Source: Methylobacterium adhaesivum (GTDB lineage Bacteria; Pseudomonadota; Alphaproteobacteria; Rhizobiales; Beijerinckiaceae). From it: a DNA stretch of 64,000 nucleotides. The translations under genes and the position numbers were made by a program. The stretch is from the NCBI RefSeq assembly GCF_022179065.1, contig NZ_BPQD01000003.1, positions 1-64,000 on the forward strand, given 5' to 3'. Under the pieces are notes generated by a model. That model was not told the origin of the DNA and did no database searches. It was given only the letters and a program-made list of their open reading frames with translations. Positions 1 through 7,882 of this stretch are shown in pieces (position 1 is the first letter of the stretch; each line of letters opens with the position of its first letter).

Positions 1-84
1 GATCAAGGGCTTTGCCCGTGATCGAGGGCTTTGCCGACAATCGGGTCCCTTGGCCGGTCCCCGGCGCGGACCTCGAAGCGGCCC

Positions 85-546
85 CTAGGCGAGGGGACGC
101 TTGACCGGGGAAGCACCGAGGAGCGCCGTCTTGTCGACGCGCAGAGCCTCGGCGATCTCGTCGAGGGCCGCCGCTTCGAGGGGAGAGATGCCGTCGAGAT
201 CGGCCACATCGGCTGCGACCAGGAAGGCGGCGGCACGGTCCGTCTCGCTGCGCTCGTGGAGACCCGCGACGCGGCGCAGGTTCTCTGCGCGTCCTGCCCG
301 CGTCCGCGCCCGGGCGATGCCGTCGTAGAGTTCGCTCTCCAGCATTAACCGGTCGTAGCCCTTCTCCAGGATGGGATTGGCTTGGATGCCGGCGAGCGCC
401 GTATCGAATTCCTCGCCGGCCACCTCGCCATCGGCGACGATGACGTTGGCGGCGGCCGAGACCATGGCCTGCATGAGGACCGTGTCGCCCGCATAGGCGG
501 TGACGGTCTGGCTGAAGCGGGCGACGATGTCTTGGAAGATGTTCAT
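85..546 (-). CDS. TerB-family tellurite-resistance-like protein
   Basis: This 153-residue soluble protein looks like a TerB domain from end to end. It is helix-rich and acidic, with the family's typical N-terminal stretch (MNIFQDIVARFSQTV...) and a central VAAADVIVADGE-like region seen here as SAAANVIVADGEVAGEE. TerB proteins are cytoplasmic, bind metal through acidic residues and are linked to tellurite and general envelope or phage stress. The biochemical role is not settled. There is no terC/terD neighbour, so it is a solo TerB at the edge of a stress island. The ATG at 546 is preceded by a GGGAGGA-like stretch. I am sure of the family and unsure of the function. Confidence 0.75.
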   Translation of the reverse strand: MNIFQDIVARFSQTVTAYAGDTVLMQAMVSAAANVIVADGEVAGEEFDTALAGIQANPILEKGYDRLMLESELYDGIARARTRAGRAENLRRVAGLHERSETDRAAAFLVAADVADLDGISPLEAAALDEIAEALRVDKTALLGASPVKRPLA

Positions 547-673
547 GGGAGGATGTTCATCAGCGGAATGTGACCGGGGCAGCGTCGGCCTCCCGATATG
601 GTGCCGGGGACCTCGCCCGTCCGCGTCGGGAAGGCAAGGGGTTTGAGGCGGGGGGATCGCCCCAGGCGGTACG

Positions 674-1117
674 TCAGAACAGGGCTACGAGGGTGACGCC
701 CGCGACCATGAGGAGTCCGCCGACGATCCGCCACAGGCTCGCCGCATGGACGGTGAAGCCGATCCAGCCGAAATGGTCGAGGAGGATCGAGGTCGCGACC
801 CCGGCGGTGACGAGGATTGCAAGGAACGGGGCCGCGCCGATGGCCTGTGCGGCGAAGAACTGCGACAGGACCACGAGGGCGCCGAGACATCCGCCGAACC
901 AGGCCCAGGCCGGAACCTGCGCGGCCTGAGCGAGGGCCGGCAGGTGCAGGCGGCCAAGGGCTAGACCCGTCAGGAGCAGGGTGGAGCCGGTCCCCAGGGC
1001 CACGACGAGGCCGGCGGCGAAGGGTTGGCCCAGGGTCTTGGCGAGGGTCGCGTTGGTGCCGCCCTGGACGGCGTTGGCGATGCCGGCCAGAAGCGCGAGG
1101 CCATAGAGGTACCACAT
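674..1117 (-). CDS. DMT-superfamily (YdcZ/DUF606-type) membrane transporter
   Basis: This 147-residue protein is almost entirely hydrophobic, with about five membrane segments. It starts MWYLYGLALLAGIANAVQGG and contains the small-residue-rich helices and internal NATLAKTLGQ motif of YdcZ/DUF606 proteins, which are half-size drug/metabolite transporters. The substrate is unknown. An open frame extends further upstream, but the extra residues are charged and Arg-rich. The ATG at 1117 starts the first membrane helix and has a GAGG ribosome site. It is divergent from the heme oxygenase gene, with 94 bases between the two starts. Confidence 0.75.
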   Translation of the reverse strand: MWYLYGLALLAGIANAVQGGTNATLAKTLGQPFAAGLVVALGTGSTLLLTGLALGRLHLPALAQAAQVPAWAWFGGCLGALVVLSQFFAAQAIGAAPFLAILVTAGVATSILLDHFGWIGFTVHAASLWRIVGGLLMVAGVTLVALF

Positions 1118-1211
1118 GGGGAATCCTCGCTCGAAGGGGCCGGCTCGGCGCTGTCGATCCGCGCCGGATAGGGCACGGTCACTAGAACAAGTAGGGCAGC
1201 GGCGGTCACAC

Positions 1212-1799
1212 ATGACGAAGGAAATGGGACGCGACGACGCAGCCGTCCGTGAAGGAGCCGGCCACGACCTGCGGGGGCACCTGCGGCGGGCAACGGCGGA
1301 CGCGCATCGCCGCCTCGACGCGGGTTGGGAGAACCACGATTTCGGGGACCTGAAGGATTACGGCGGCTTCCTCAGCGCCATGGCGGTCGCCCTGGTGCCC
1401 CTCGAGGCGGATTTGGATCGCGCAGCCGAGGGCGTGTTGCCGCCCGACTGGCCGGCGCGCCGTCGTACCGACGCGATCCTGGCCGATCTCGCCGCCCTCG
1501 GCCGCCCGCTGCCGCCGGCGTCGGCCTCACCGCAGCCGCCGGCGCAAGCCGAAGCCGCCGGGCTGCTCTACGTCCTCGAAGGTTCGCGTCTCGGCGGTCA
1601 ACTTCTCCTGCGCCGGGCCCTGGCCAGTTCCGATGCCCGCGTCCGCGACAACACCCGTTTCCTCCGGCACGGAGAGGGCCAGCGCCTGTGGCCGAGTTTC
1701 GCCGCCTGGCTCGCGGCGCGACCCCCTGCGGAGGCCGGCGGCGCCGTTGTTGGAGCCCTCAGGGCATTCTCGGTGTTCGAGGCGGCTCAAGGGATCTGA
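1212..1799 (+). CDS. Biliverdin-producing heme oxygenase (BphO-like)
   Basis: The 195-residue protein matches bacterial heme oxygenases. The proximal heme ligand region LRRATADAHRRLD carries His32, and the conserved distal-helix stretch YVLEGSRLGGQLL lies near residues 127-139. The enzyme would open heme to biliverdin, CO and iron. In photosynthetic and methylotrophic alphaproteobacteria the product often serves as a bacteriophytochrome chromophore, but no phytochrome is present in this window. I chose the ATG at 1212 because the upstream 32 codons are Arg-rich and fall in the divergent promoter region. Its location in the stress island also allows a heme-salvage or oxidative-stress role. Confidence 0.8.
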   Translation: MTKEMGRDDAAVREGAGHDLRGHLRRATADAHRRLDAGWENHDFGDLKDYGGFLSAMAVALVPLEADLDRAAEGVLPPDWPARRRTDAILADLAALGRPLPPASASPQPPAQAEAAGLLYVLEGSRLGGQLLLRRALASSDARVRDNTRFLRHGEGQRLWPSFAAWLAARPPAEAGGAVVGALRAFSVFEAAQGI

Positions 1800-1883
1800 C
1801 GGGCAGGCCGAGAAGGCGACGATGTTCGCGCCGGGGAATCGGCGGCTGGTCTGTCGGGAGTAGTCGCTGGGGCGGACGACGGA

Positions 1884-2252
1884 TCACACGGAGCGCGCCT
1901 CAGGGGATTGGTACAGCCGCCAGAGCTCGAACCCCGAGAGCGCGATGACGGCAAGGCCGATGATCACGTGCACACCCGTGGCAAACTTCACATCCGCGAA
2001 GCCGAGCACCCACGGTGCCGCCGTCACCCATGCGCCGACGGCGAGGTTGAGGTATTCCTCCCAATCGTAGGACTTGCTGAGCGCGAGCATGGCGATGACG
2101 GAGATCGCGGCACCGCAGATGAAGGCGTTGCGGGCCGCGGCGGTCTCGCTGCTCAGTTCGAGGTACCAGGGGGCGAGAAACAGGGCGATCCCCAAAAACA
2201 CGTTCAGGCCATTCAGGACCGCGTCCTCGGTTCGGTTTTCGATGGTGCGCAT
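1884..2252 (-). CDS. SPW-repeat membrane protein
   Basis: This 122-residue protein has four hydrophobic segments arranged as two repeats, each centred on a proline-tryptophan pair (LFLAPWYLEL and TAAPWVLGFAD). This is the signature of SPW-repeat proteins, small integral membrane proteins of unknown function common in alphaproteobacterial and actinobacterial stress clusters. The ATG at 2252 begins MRTIENRTEDAVLNGLN, an exposed N-terminus. An FNR/FixK-type site lies 110 bases upstream (2363-2376), so expression at low oxygen is likely. Confidence 0.8.
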   Translation of the reverse strand: MRTIENRTEDAVLNGLNVFLGIALFLAPWYLELSSETAAARNAFICGAAISVIAMLALSKSYDWEEYLNLAVGAWVTAAPWVLGFADVKFATGVHVIIGLAVIALSGFELWRLYQSPEARSV

Positions 2253-2362
2253 CGAAATCTCCTCGAATGACAGGCTGCCCGCTTACGAAGGCGACGGGAG
2301 CCGAACGACAGAACCCTGCCGTTTCCATTCAAGAACGTTCGCCTCGCGGCGGCCGAGCTGCC

Positions 2363-2376
2363 TTGATCCAAGTCAA
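2363..2376. promoter_or_regulatory. FNR/FixK-type box upstream of the SPW gene
   Basis: The sequence TTGATCCAAGTCAA fits the TTGAN-N4-NTCAA dyad bound by FNR/FixK-family CRP-like regulators. It lies 110 bases before the SPW-repeat start on the minus strand. Assignment to a specific regulator is inference. Confidence 0.65.
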
Positions 2377-2752
2377 GCCAGAATCGCGGTCAAGCGACCG
2401 CCGTAGCGCGGCGAAGTCGCATCGAGGATGCCGCCACGCTCCGGACGGCGTTCGCAACCGAGCCGCTTCGCCCGCCTCCGCCCGATGAGGCCGCAGAGAC
2501 CGGGCATGGCCCGATCTATGAACACGCATGGGAGTCCGAGGCCGGAAAAAGCCTTCGGAAGATCCTCGCCATGACGAAGGCCCGAACCGAGAAGCCCTCG
2601 CCGTCGAGCAGGGAGCGGGCCGCATGCGGATCGTGGTCCATGACGGAGTTGGAGGAGCTGAGGTTCGACGACATGAAGGAGGAATCGAAACGTGCGGTTG
2701 CGTGAGCCGTGCGGCGGAGAATGGCCTGCACCGGTCCCGCGTCGGCGATGAT

Positions 2753-2766
2753 TTGAGGTGGATCAA
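2753..2766. promoter_or_regulatory. FNR/FixK-type box upstream of the first usp gene
   Basis: TTGAGGTGGATCAA matches both half-sites. Its end is 55 bases before the ATG at 2822, which suits a class II activator site at about -41 with a short leader. The same spacing recurs at the hsp20 gene and, with a degenerate site, at the second usp gene. Confidence 0.7.
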
Positions 2767-2821
2767 GGCCGATCGTTCGGTCCCGCTCGATTTTGGGGAC
2801 GACCCCATCCGGAGACGAACG

Positions 2822-3682
2822 ATGTCCAAGAGTTCTCCATCCCCGCTCGCTGTCATCCGCGATGTGTTCGTCGGCACGACCATCGAAACGGAGCGCGAGC
2901 AGAGGTCGAGCGCAATCGGATACGGGCTGACGCTCGCGAAAGCCGCGGGCGCTCACCTCACGGTTCAATCGGCCTCGTGGTGCCTCTCGGGCGACGAAGC
3001 CTGGCTCGGCACCTTCGATGACGATGGAATGGCCCTCATCGACCGCCGCCTCGACGATCTGGCTCGGGCCGTCGCGGACCGCGCGGCCGGCGAAGCGGCC
3101 CAGGCCGGCGTAGTCTGTACGACGGAGGCCCCGAGCCTGCCGTATCCGGATGTCGTCGGTCGACTGGCGTTCCAGGCGCGCCTGTTTGACCTGACCGTCC
3201 TCGACGCGGGGCTCGGGACATACGACCTTGATCGCGAGACCATCCAGAAGACGCTGTTCGAAAGCGGGCGCCCGGTCATTGCCGTGCCGCCGGAACACGA
3301 TGCCTTCACCGGGCGGAGGATCATCGTCGCCTGGGACGGCAGCGCCCAGGCGGCGCGGGCCGCCAACGACGCCCTGCCGTTCCTCCGTGCGGCGCACGTT
3401 GTCGAGATCGTGTCCGTCGCGGGGACCGAAGCGCTTCATACATCTGTGCCGGGCGCCGAGTTCGCACCCCATCTCGCGCGCTACGGCGTGAACGTCACCG
3501 TCGTCGACGTGCCGGTGGTGGGTGACGTCGCGGAGACGCTGCGTAATCAGGCGAAGATGTTCCACGCCGACATGATGGTGCTGGGCGCCTACGGCCATTC
3601 GCGCCTCCGGGAGTTCTTTTTCGGCGGCGTCACACGCTCGCTCCTGCGCGGCAGTCCTGCTCCGCTGTTCCTGGCGCATTGA
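2822..3682 (+). CDS. Universal stress protein, tandem Usp domains (copy 1)
   Basis: The 286-residue protein has two Usp folds. The first (about 10-150) is degenerate. The second (about 160-286) begins RRIIVAWDGSAQAARAANDALPF and ends with the nucleotide-binding motif GAYGHSRLREFFFGGVTRSLL, which fits the Gx2Gx9G(S/T) pattern of ATP-binding UspA proteins. Such tandem proteins accumulate in hypoxia and stationary phase. The ATG at 2822 has a GGAGA ribosome site and follows an FNR/FixK-type box at class II spacing. The protein is a close paralogue of the copy at 3899-4756, and the two genes converge. Confidence 0.9.
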   Translation: MSKSSPSPLAVIRDVFVGTTIETEREQRSSAIGYGLTLAKAAGAHLTVQSASWCLSGDEAWLGTFDDDGMALIDRRLDDLARAVADRAAGEAAQAGVVCTTEAPSLPYPDVVGRLAFQARLFDLTVLDAGLGTYDLDRETIQKTLFESGRPVIAVPPEHDAFTGRRIIVAWDGSAQAARAANDALPFLRAAHVVEIVSVAGTEALHTSVPGAEFAPHLARYGVNVTVVDVPVVGDVAETLRNQAKMFHADMMVLGAYGHSRLREFFFGGVTRSLLRGSPAPLFLAH

Positions 3683-3898
3683 GATGGACATGGATCATGG
3701 CGCACCTTGGTGGGGCCGGCAGCGGGTTGGCCTGAAGCGCCTCCCTCCCCTCGGGGGTGACGCGTGAACCATCGAACCCCGGATCGAACATCCGGTGCGG
3801 ATGGTCGTCGTCGATGAATTCGCACGTGATTCCGGTCTGCTCCCTCGATCTTCACCGTCCGATGCCGATCTTTAGCCCGCCCGTAGGAATTCCCTCTG

Positions 3899-4756
3899 TC
3901 AGTGCACCAGGAACAGGGGCACGGGGCTGCGACCCAGCAGGGCGTGCGTCACGCCGCCGAGGAACCACTCCTGGAGGCGCGAATGCCGGTAGGCGCCCAT
4001 CACCAGCATGTCGGCGCCGAAGTGACGGATGTGGGTTCTCAGGGTTTCGGCGACGTCGCCGACGACCGGCAGGTCGTTCGCGGAAACCCTCACGCCATGG
4101 CGCGCGAGGTGTGGGGCGAACGCGGCGGCGGTCGCGGATGTCGACAGATCCTTCTCGCCGACGATGGACACGACCTCCACCGCGTCGGCGGCGCACAGGA
4201 ACGGCAGTGCATCGTGGGCGGCCCGGGCCGCCTGGGCGCTGCCGTCCCAGGCGATGATGATCCGCCGCGTCGCGACGTCATGGCCGGGCGGGACGACGAG
4301 GAGCGGCCGCCCGCTCCGGAAGAGGACCCCGTCGATGAGGTCGCGGTCGAGAGCGACGTCCCTCGCCTCGCTGTCGAGGATCGTCAGGTCGGCGAGCCGC
4401 GCCTGTCCGACGAGGCGCGCGAGCAGGTCCGGGTAGGCGAGCGCCGGTGCCTCGGTGGTACAGATCACGCCCGAACCGGCCGCCTCCGCCGCGGCGCGTT
4501 CGGCGCCGGCCTGCGCGAGCGCATGCCGGCGCCGGTTCTCGCCGGCGACGAGACCGTTGACGATTCCCCAGGCCGCGCCGGCGACCACGGTCATGCGATG
4601 GGCCGAGGACTGTACGGTGAGGTGGGCCCCCGCGGCGGCGGCCAGGGAAAGGCCGTAGGCCAACGCGGTCCCGGCCTCGTCGTCGCCTCCCTCCTCGGTG
4701 AGGCACACGAGGAGATCGCGGATTCGCGACAGGGAGGACGGGGATGGCGAAGGCAT
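3899..4756 (-). CDS. Universal stress protein, tandem Usp domains (copy 2)
   Basis: This 285-residue paralogue of the 2822-3682 protein shares long identical stretches, for example IIAWDGSAQAARAA and LPVVGDVAETLR. The C-terminal nucleotide motif reads GAYRHSRLQEWFLGGVTHALL, so the glycine before HSR is replaced by arginine and ATP binding may differ. The ATG at 4756 is preceded by a GAGG ribosome site; longer open-frame starts are possible. A degenerate FNR/FixK-like site ends 55 bases upstream. It lies 96 bases downstream of the cation ATPase on the same strand and may also be read from that gene's promoter. Confidence 0.88.
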   Translation of the reverse strand: MPSPSPSSLSRIRDLLVCLTEEGGDDEAGTALAYGLSLAAAAGAHLTVQSSAHRMTVVAGAAWGIVNGLVAGENRRRHALAQAGAERAAAEAAGSGVICTTEAPALAYPDLLARLVGQARLADLTILDSEARDVALDRDLIDGVLFRSGRPLLVVPPGHDVATRRIIIAWDGSAQAARAAHDALPFLCAADAVEVVSIVGEKDLSTSATAAAFAPHLARHGVRVSANDLPVVGDVAETLRTHIRHFGADMLVMGAYRHSRLQEWFLGGVTHALLGRSPVPLFLVH

Positions 4757-4811
4757 GCGGGGCCTCGGTGGGTTCTCGTGTTCGAGCTTGCCACCGCCGG
4801 AACGCAGCGCG

Positions 4812-4825
4812 TTGACCCATCGCAA
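4812..4825. promoter_or_regulatory. Degenerate FNR/FixK-like box upstream of the second usp gene
   Basis: TTGACCCATCGCAA has one perfect half-site and one mismatch in the second (GCAA for TCAA). It starts exactly as far from its ATG (4756) as the consensus box of the paralogous usp gene does from its own, which is the main reason to take it seriously. Confidence 0.45.
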
Positions 4826-4852
4826 TGTGAGCGACCGCTCCGCCCGCGCGGC

Positions 4853-7453
4853 TCACCGGCGCCCGGCCAGGGCCATCGTGCCGATCTGGATGACGAGGAC
4901 GGGCAGGAGGCTGGCGCAGAGGACGATCGCCCACATGGACGAATCGGGCGGCACGAGGCCGAGTACGGTTCCGACCCGAGGCGCGTAAGCCGGACCGACG
5001 AGCAATCCCGTGCAGATGAGGAGTGCGGCCCAGATCCATGGATTGCGCGTCACCTCATTACGTAGCGGACCCGACGCGGAAGCCCGCATATTGAACACGT
5101 GCCAGAGCTGCGCGAAGGCGAGCGTCAGGAAGGTCACGGTGACGACGGCGGCGCGGTCGAGGGCAAGCCAGGCATCGGCCGCCGCGAGACTGGCGAAGGT
5201 CGCGCCCGTCATGAGCGCGCCGTGCGCAACGATCCGCACCCACTGCGCACGCTCCAGGATGGCTTCCTTCGGGGCGCGCGGGGGACGGGCGAGGAGGTCG
5301 TCCCGCCCCTCGCACATCGCCAGGGCGAAGGCCGGGAACACGTCGGTCACGACGTTCAGGTAGAGGATCTGCAAGGGCAGGATCGGGAGCGGCAGGGCGG
5401 AGAGGATCGCCAGCCCGACGACCATGATCTCGCTGAGGTTGCAGGCCAGGAGATAGGCCGCGAACCGGCGGATGTTGTCGAAGATGACCCGCCCTTCGCG
5501 AACCGCCCCGACAATGGTCGGAAAGGCGTCGTCGAGGAGCACCATGGCGGCCGCCTCCCGCGCCACGTCCGTCCCGCGCCGCCCCATGGCGACGCCGATA
5601 TCCGCCTGTTTCAGGGCCGGGGCGTCGTTGACTCCGTCGCCGGTCATGGCGACGATCTCACCGCCCTGCTGATAGGCTTTCACCAATGCCAGTTTGTCGG
5701 CGGGACTCACGCGCGCGAAGACCGCGACCTCGTCCAGGCGGTCGCGTCCGTCGCCGAGGAGACCACCCTCCATCACCCGGTCCCCCGGACGGGCGAGCCC
5801 GACCGCGTGAGCGACGCTGAGGGCCGTGTAGGCGTGGTCGCCGGTGACCATGATCACCCGGATACCGGCCCTGCGGCAGGCCGCCAGCGCGTCCGGGACG
5901 CCCTCGCGCGCCGGATCCTCCAACCCGATCAACCCGAGAAAGACGAGCCCGCCGAAGGGATCCGCCGTCGCGTCCTCGGTCGTCTTCTCGGCACAGGCGA
6001 TCACGCGCAGGCCCCGGCTGGCCAGTTCCTCGGCCCGGCGCCGCCACAGGCACCGGGCCGCGTCGTCGAGGGGGACGGCACCCGTCCCATCGTCGACGTG
6101 CCGCGAGGCGGCCAGCACGGCCTCCGGAGCCCCTTTGACCACGGTCAGGTGGTCCGATCCGGATGCATGGACCGTGGCCATCATGCGGCGGGCGGCGTCG
6201 AAGGCATGTTTCCGAACGAGCGGCCGCTCGCGCACGAGCGCCGTCCGTTTCAATCCGACGGACAGCCCCGCCCGCAGAAGCGCCTGCTCCATTGGGTCGC
6301 CGCTGTCTCCGACCGGACCTTCTCCGAGGGTGGCGTCGTTGCAGAGAACCGCCACCTGAAACAGACGTTCACTCCCACCGGCGGCCCCGGAACTCGGATC
6401 GGTCAAATCGACTTCGCCCAAGGGCAGCGACAGCCGCCGCACCGTCATCCGGTTCTCGGTCAGGGTGCCGGTCTTGTCGGTTAGGATCACCGTAGTGGCG
6501 CCGAGCGTCTCGACGGCCGACAGGCGCTCGATCAAGGCGTTCTTCCGGGCCATCCGCCACATGCCGCGGGCGAGGGTTAAGGTCGCCACGATGGGCAACC
6601 CCTCCGGGATCGCCGCGACCGCCAGAGCGATCCCCGCCTCGATCATGAGGCGAAGGTCCTTGCCGGTCGCGACCCCGACGCCGACGAGAGCAAGGGCCAG
6701 GGTCAGGATCACCCAGACCATCTGGCCGGACAGGCGCTCGAGGCGCCGCTCCAGGGGGGACCTGTCCGGCTCGGCCTGGGCGACGAGGCGCGAGACGGCG
6801 CCGAGTTCGGTTTCCGATCCCGTCGCCACGACGACACCGGTGCCGCTGCCGCGGGTGATCAGCGTGCCGCGCAACAGCATCGACGCACGCTCCGTGACGG
6901 GCGTGTCCGCGCCGACCGGATCCGCCGTCTTGTCGACCGGCACGGACTCGCCCGTGAGCAGGGATTCGTCCGCCCCCAGGTTGGACGCCTCGACCAGCCG
7001 GATGTCGGCCGGGACGGCATCGCCGCCCTCGAGCAGCACGATGTCCCCTGGAACGAGCTCCTCGGCGGCGAGCCCTCGCGTGCGTCCGTCGCGGCGCGCG
7101 CGGGCCGAGCGCCCCCCGAGCGCCCGCAATCCCTCGATGGACCGTGCCGCCCTCAACTCGGTGAAGAATCCGAGGCCGCTGTTGATGGCCAGGACCGCGA
7201 TGATGGCCATCCCTTCCTGCCAATCGCCGAAGGCGAACGACAGCACACCCGCCGCCGCGAGCAGGTAGACCACGGGGCTCGCGAGCTGGTGGACGAGCAG
7301 GGCGCGCGGGCGGGTCTTCTCCTTCGCGGCGATCACGTTCGGGCCGTAGCGTGCGAGCCGTCGCCTGGCCTCCGCGTCCGACAGGCCCGAGCGCAGGCAG
7401 GTTCCGAACGCCCCCGGAACGTCCGCGACCGGCGCGGCGTGGATCTGCGCCAT
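4853..7453 (-). CDS. P2-type cation-transporting ATPase (PEGLP group)
   Basis: This is a full-length P-type ATPase of 866 residues from the chosen start. The N-terminal cation ATPase domain is recognisable at LRSGLSDAEARRRLARYGPN. The actuator loop holds LLTGESVPVDK, the M4 helix has the IPEGLP motif of Ca2+/Na+-type pumps, the phosphorylation site is DKTGTLTENRMT, and the hinge is GDGVNDAPALKQADIGVAMG. It would sit in the inner membrane and couple ATP hydrolysis to export of a cation, possibly Ca2+ or Na+, which the sequence does not settle. Start choice is uncertain: ATGs at 7453 and 7528 are both possible and neither has a strong ribosome site. Homologues such as mycobacterial CtpF are hypoxia-induced. 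Confidence 0.88.
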   Translation of the reverse strand: MAQIHAAPVADVPGAFGTCLRSGLSDAEARRRLARYGPNVIAAKEKTRPRALLVHQLASPVVYLLAAAGVLSFAFGDWQEGMAIIAVLAINSGLGFFTELRAARSIEGLRALGGRSARARRDGRTRGLAAEELVPGDIVLLEGGDAVPADIRLVEASNLGADESLLTGESVPVDKTADPVGADTPVTERASMLLRGTLITRGSGTGVVVATGSETELGAVSRLVAQAEPDRSPLERRLERLSGQMVWVILTLALALVGVGVATGKDLRLMIEAGIALAVAAIPEGLPIVATLTLARGMWRMARKNALIERLSAVETLGATTVILTDKTGTLTENRMTVRRLSLPLGEVDLTDPSSGAAGGSERLFQVAVLCNDATLGEGPVGDSGDPMEQALLRAGLSVGLKRTALVRERPLVRKHAFDAARRMMATVHASGSDHLTVVKGAPEAVLAASRHVDDGTGAVPLDDAARCLWRRRAEELASRGLRVIACAEKTTEDATADPFGGLVFLGLIGLEDPAREGVPDALAACRRAGIRVIMVTGDHAYTALSVAHAVGLARPGDRVMEGGLLGDGRDRLDEVAVFARVSPADKLALVKAYQQGGEIVAMTGDGVNDAPALKQADIGVAMGRRGTDVAREAAAMVLLDDAFPTIVGAVREGRVIFDNIRRFAAYLLACNLSEIMVVGLAILSALPLPILPLQILYLNVVTDVFPAFALAMCEGRDDLLARPPRAPKEAILERAQWVRIVAHGALMTGATFASLAAADAWLALDRAAVVTVTFLTLAFAQLWHVFNMRASASGPLRNEVTRNPWIWAALLICTGLLVGPAYAPRVGTVLGLVPPDSSMWAIVLCASLLPVLVIQIGTMALAGRR

Positions 7454-7882
7454 GCCCGGCCCGGCAGGTTCGAACGCGCCCTGCGGCCCTGACGTCACGG
7501 GTTCGATGGGTGGTCCCGGTTCAAGCATGCCGCGAGCCGTCCGGGCGTGCGGCATTCGGGTAGACATCCGGGGCGGCACCGAGGGCGATTCCAGTCCGCA
7601 CTCCGCGCCCATCGAGGCGGCGACGCCGGAGCGGGCGATCGGGTCGTGTGCGTCGGCGGGCCATCCGGATCGATGCCGGTCCGCAGGCGGCGACGCGAGC
7701 GCCCCGGGCACCCACGGCTGCGGGGGAGAGGCGCCGGATCATGCGATGCTCCGAAAGGGACCAAGCACAGACCCTGTCCGCGCGGGACGCTCCGAACCTT
7801 GATCCATCTCAAGGCGACGGCGAACGGAGTCTGGGCTTGCTTGCCGGGTTTTCCCGCGGGTGCAGATCCCCGAGGCCAGACC
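7454..7882. other. Divergent promoter region between the cation ATPase and ctpA-like genes
   Basis: About 430 bases separate the chosen starts. They contain one FNR/FixK-type box at 7799-7812 that could serve either gene. If the ATPase starts further upstream the gap shrinks accordingly. I see no other gene or repeat. Confidence 0.5.
7799..7812. promoter_or_regulatory. FNR/FixK-type box upstream of the ctpA-like gene
   Basis: TTGATCCATCTCAA matches the TTGA-N6-TCAA core. It ends 70 bases before the ctpA-like ATG and could also act on the divergent ATPase gene. Confidence 0.65.

Larger units (their letters stand above)
2253..2821. other. 569-base intergenic region with two FNR/FixK-type sites
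   Basis: This stretch separates the divergent SPW and universal-stress genes. It holds two TTGA-N6-TCAA sites, at 2363-2376 and 2753-2766, one near each promoter. Open frames exist in the middle (roughly 2380-2710), but none has a clear ribosome site or a family I recognise. I see nothing else. Confidence 0.6.

Noticed and set aside
1-84. GATC(A/G)AGGGCTTTGCC repeated twice at the window start
   Set aside because: Only two short imperfect copies at the edge; too little sequence to interpret.
2380-2711. Open frame upstream of the first usp gene with GPIYEHAWESEAGKS, faintly like a nitrile-hydratase accessory protein
   Set aside because: No good start or ribosome site, the resemblance is short, and the frame crosses a probable promoter region.
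2516-3691. 391-codon open frame antisense to the first usp gene
   Set aside because: It mirrors the usp coding frame in GC-rich DNA, has low-complexity Arg/Gly/His content and no ribosome site; the plus-strand Usp protein is clearly real.
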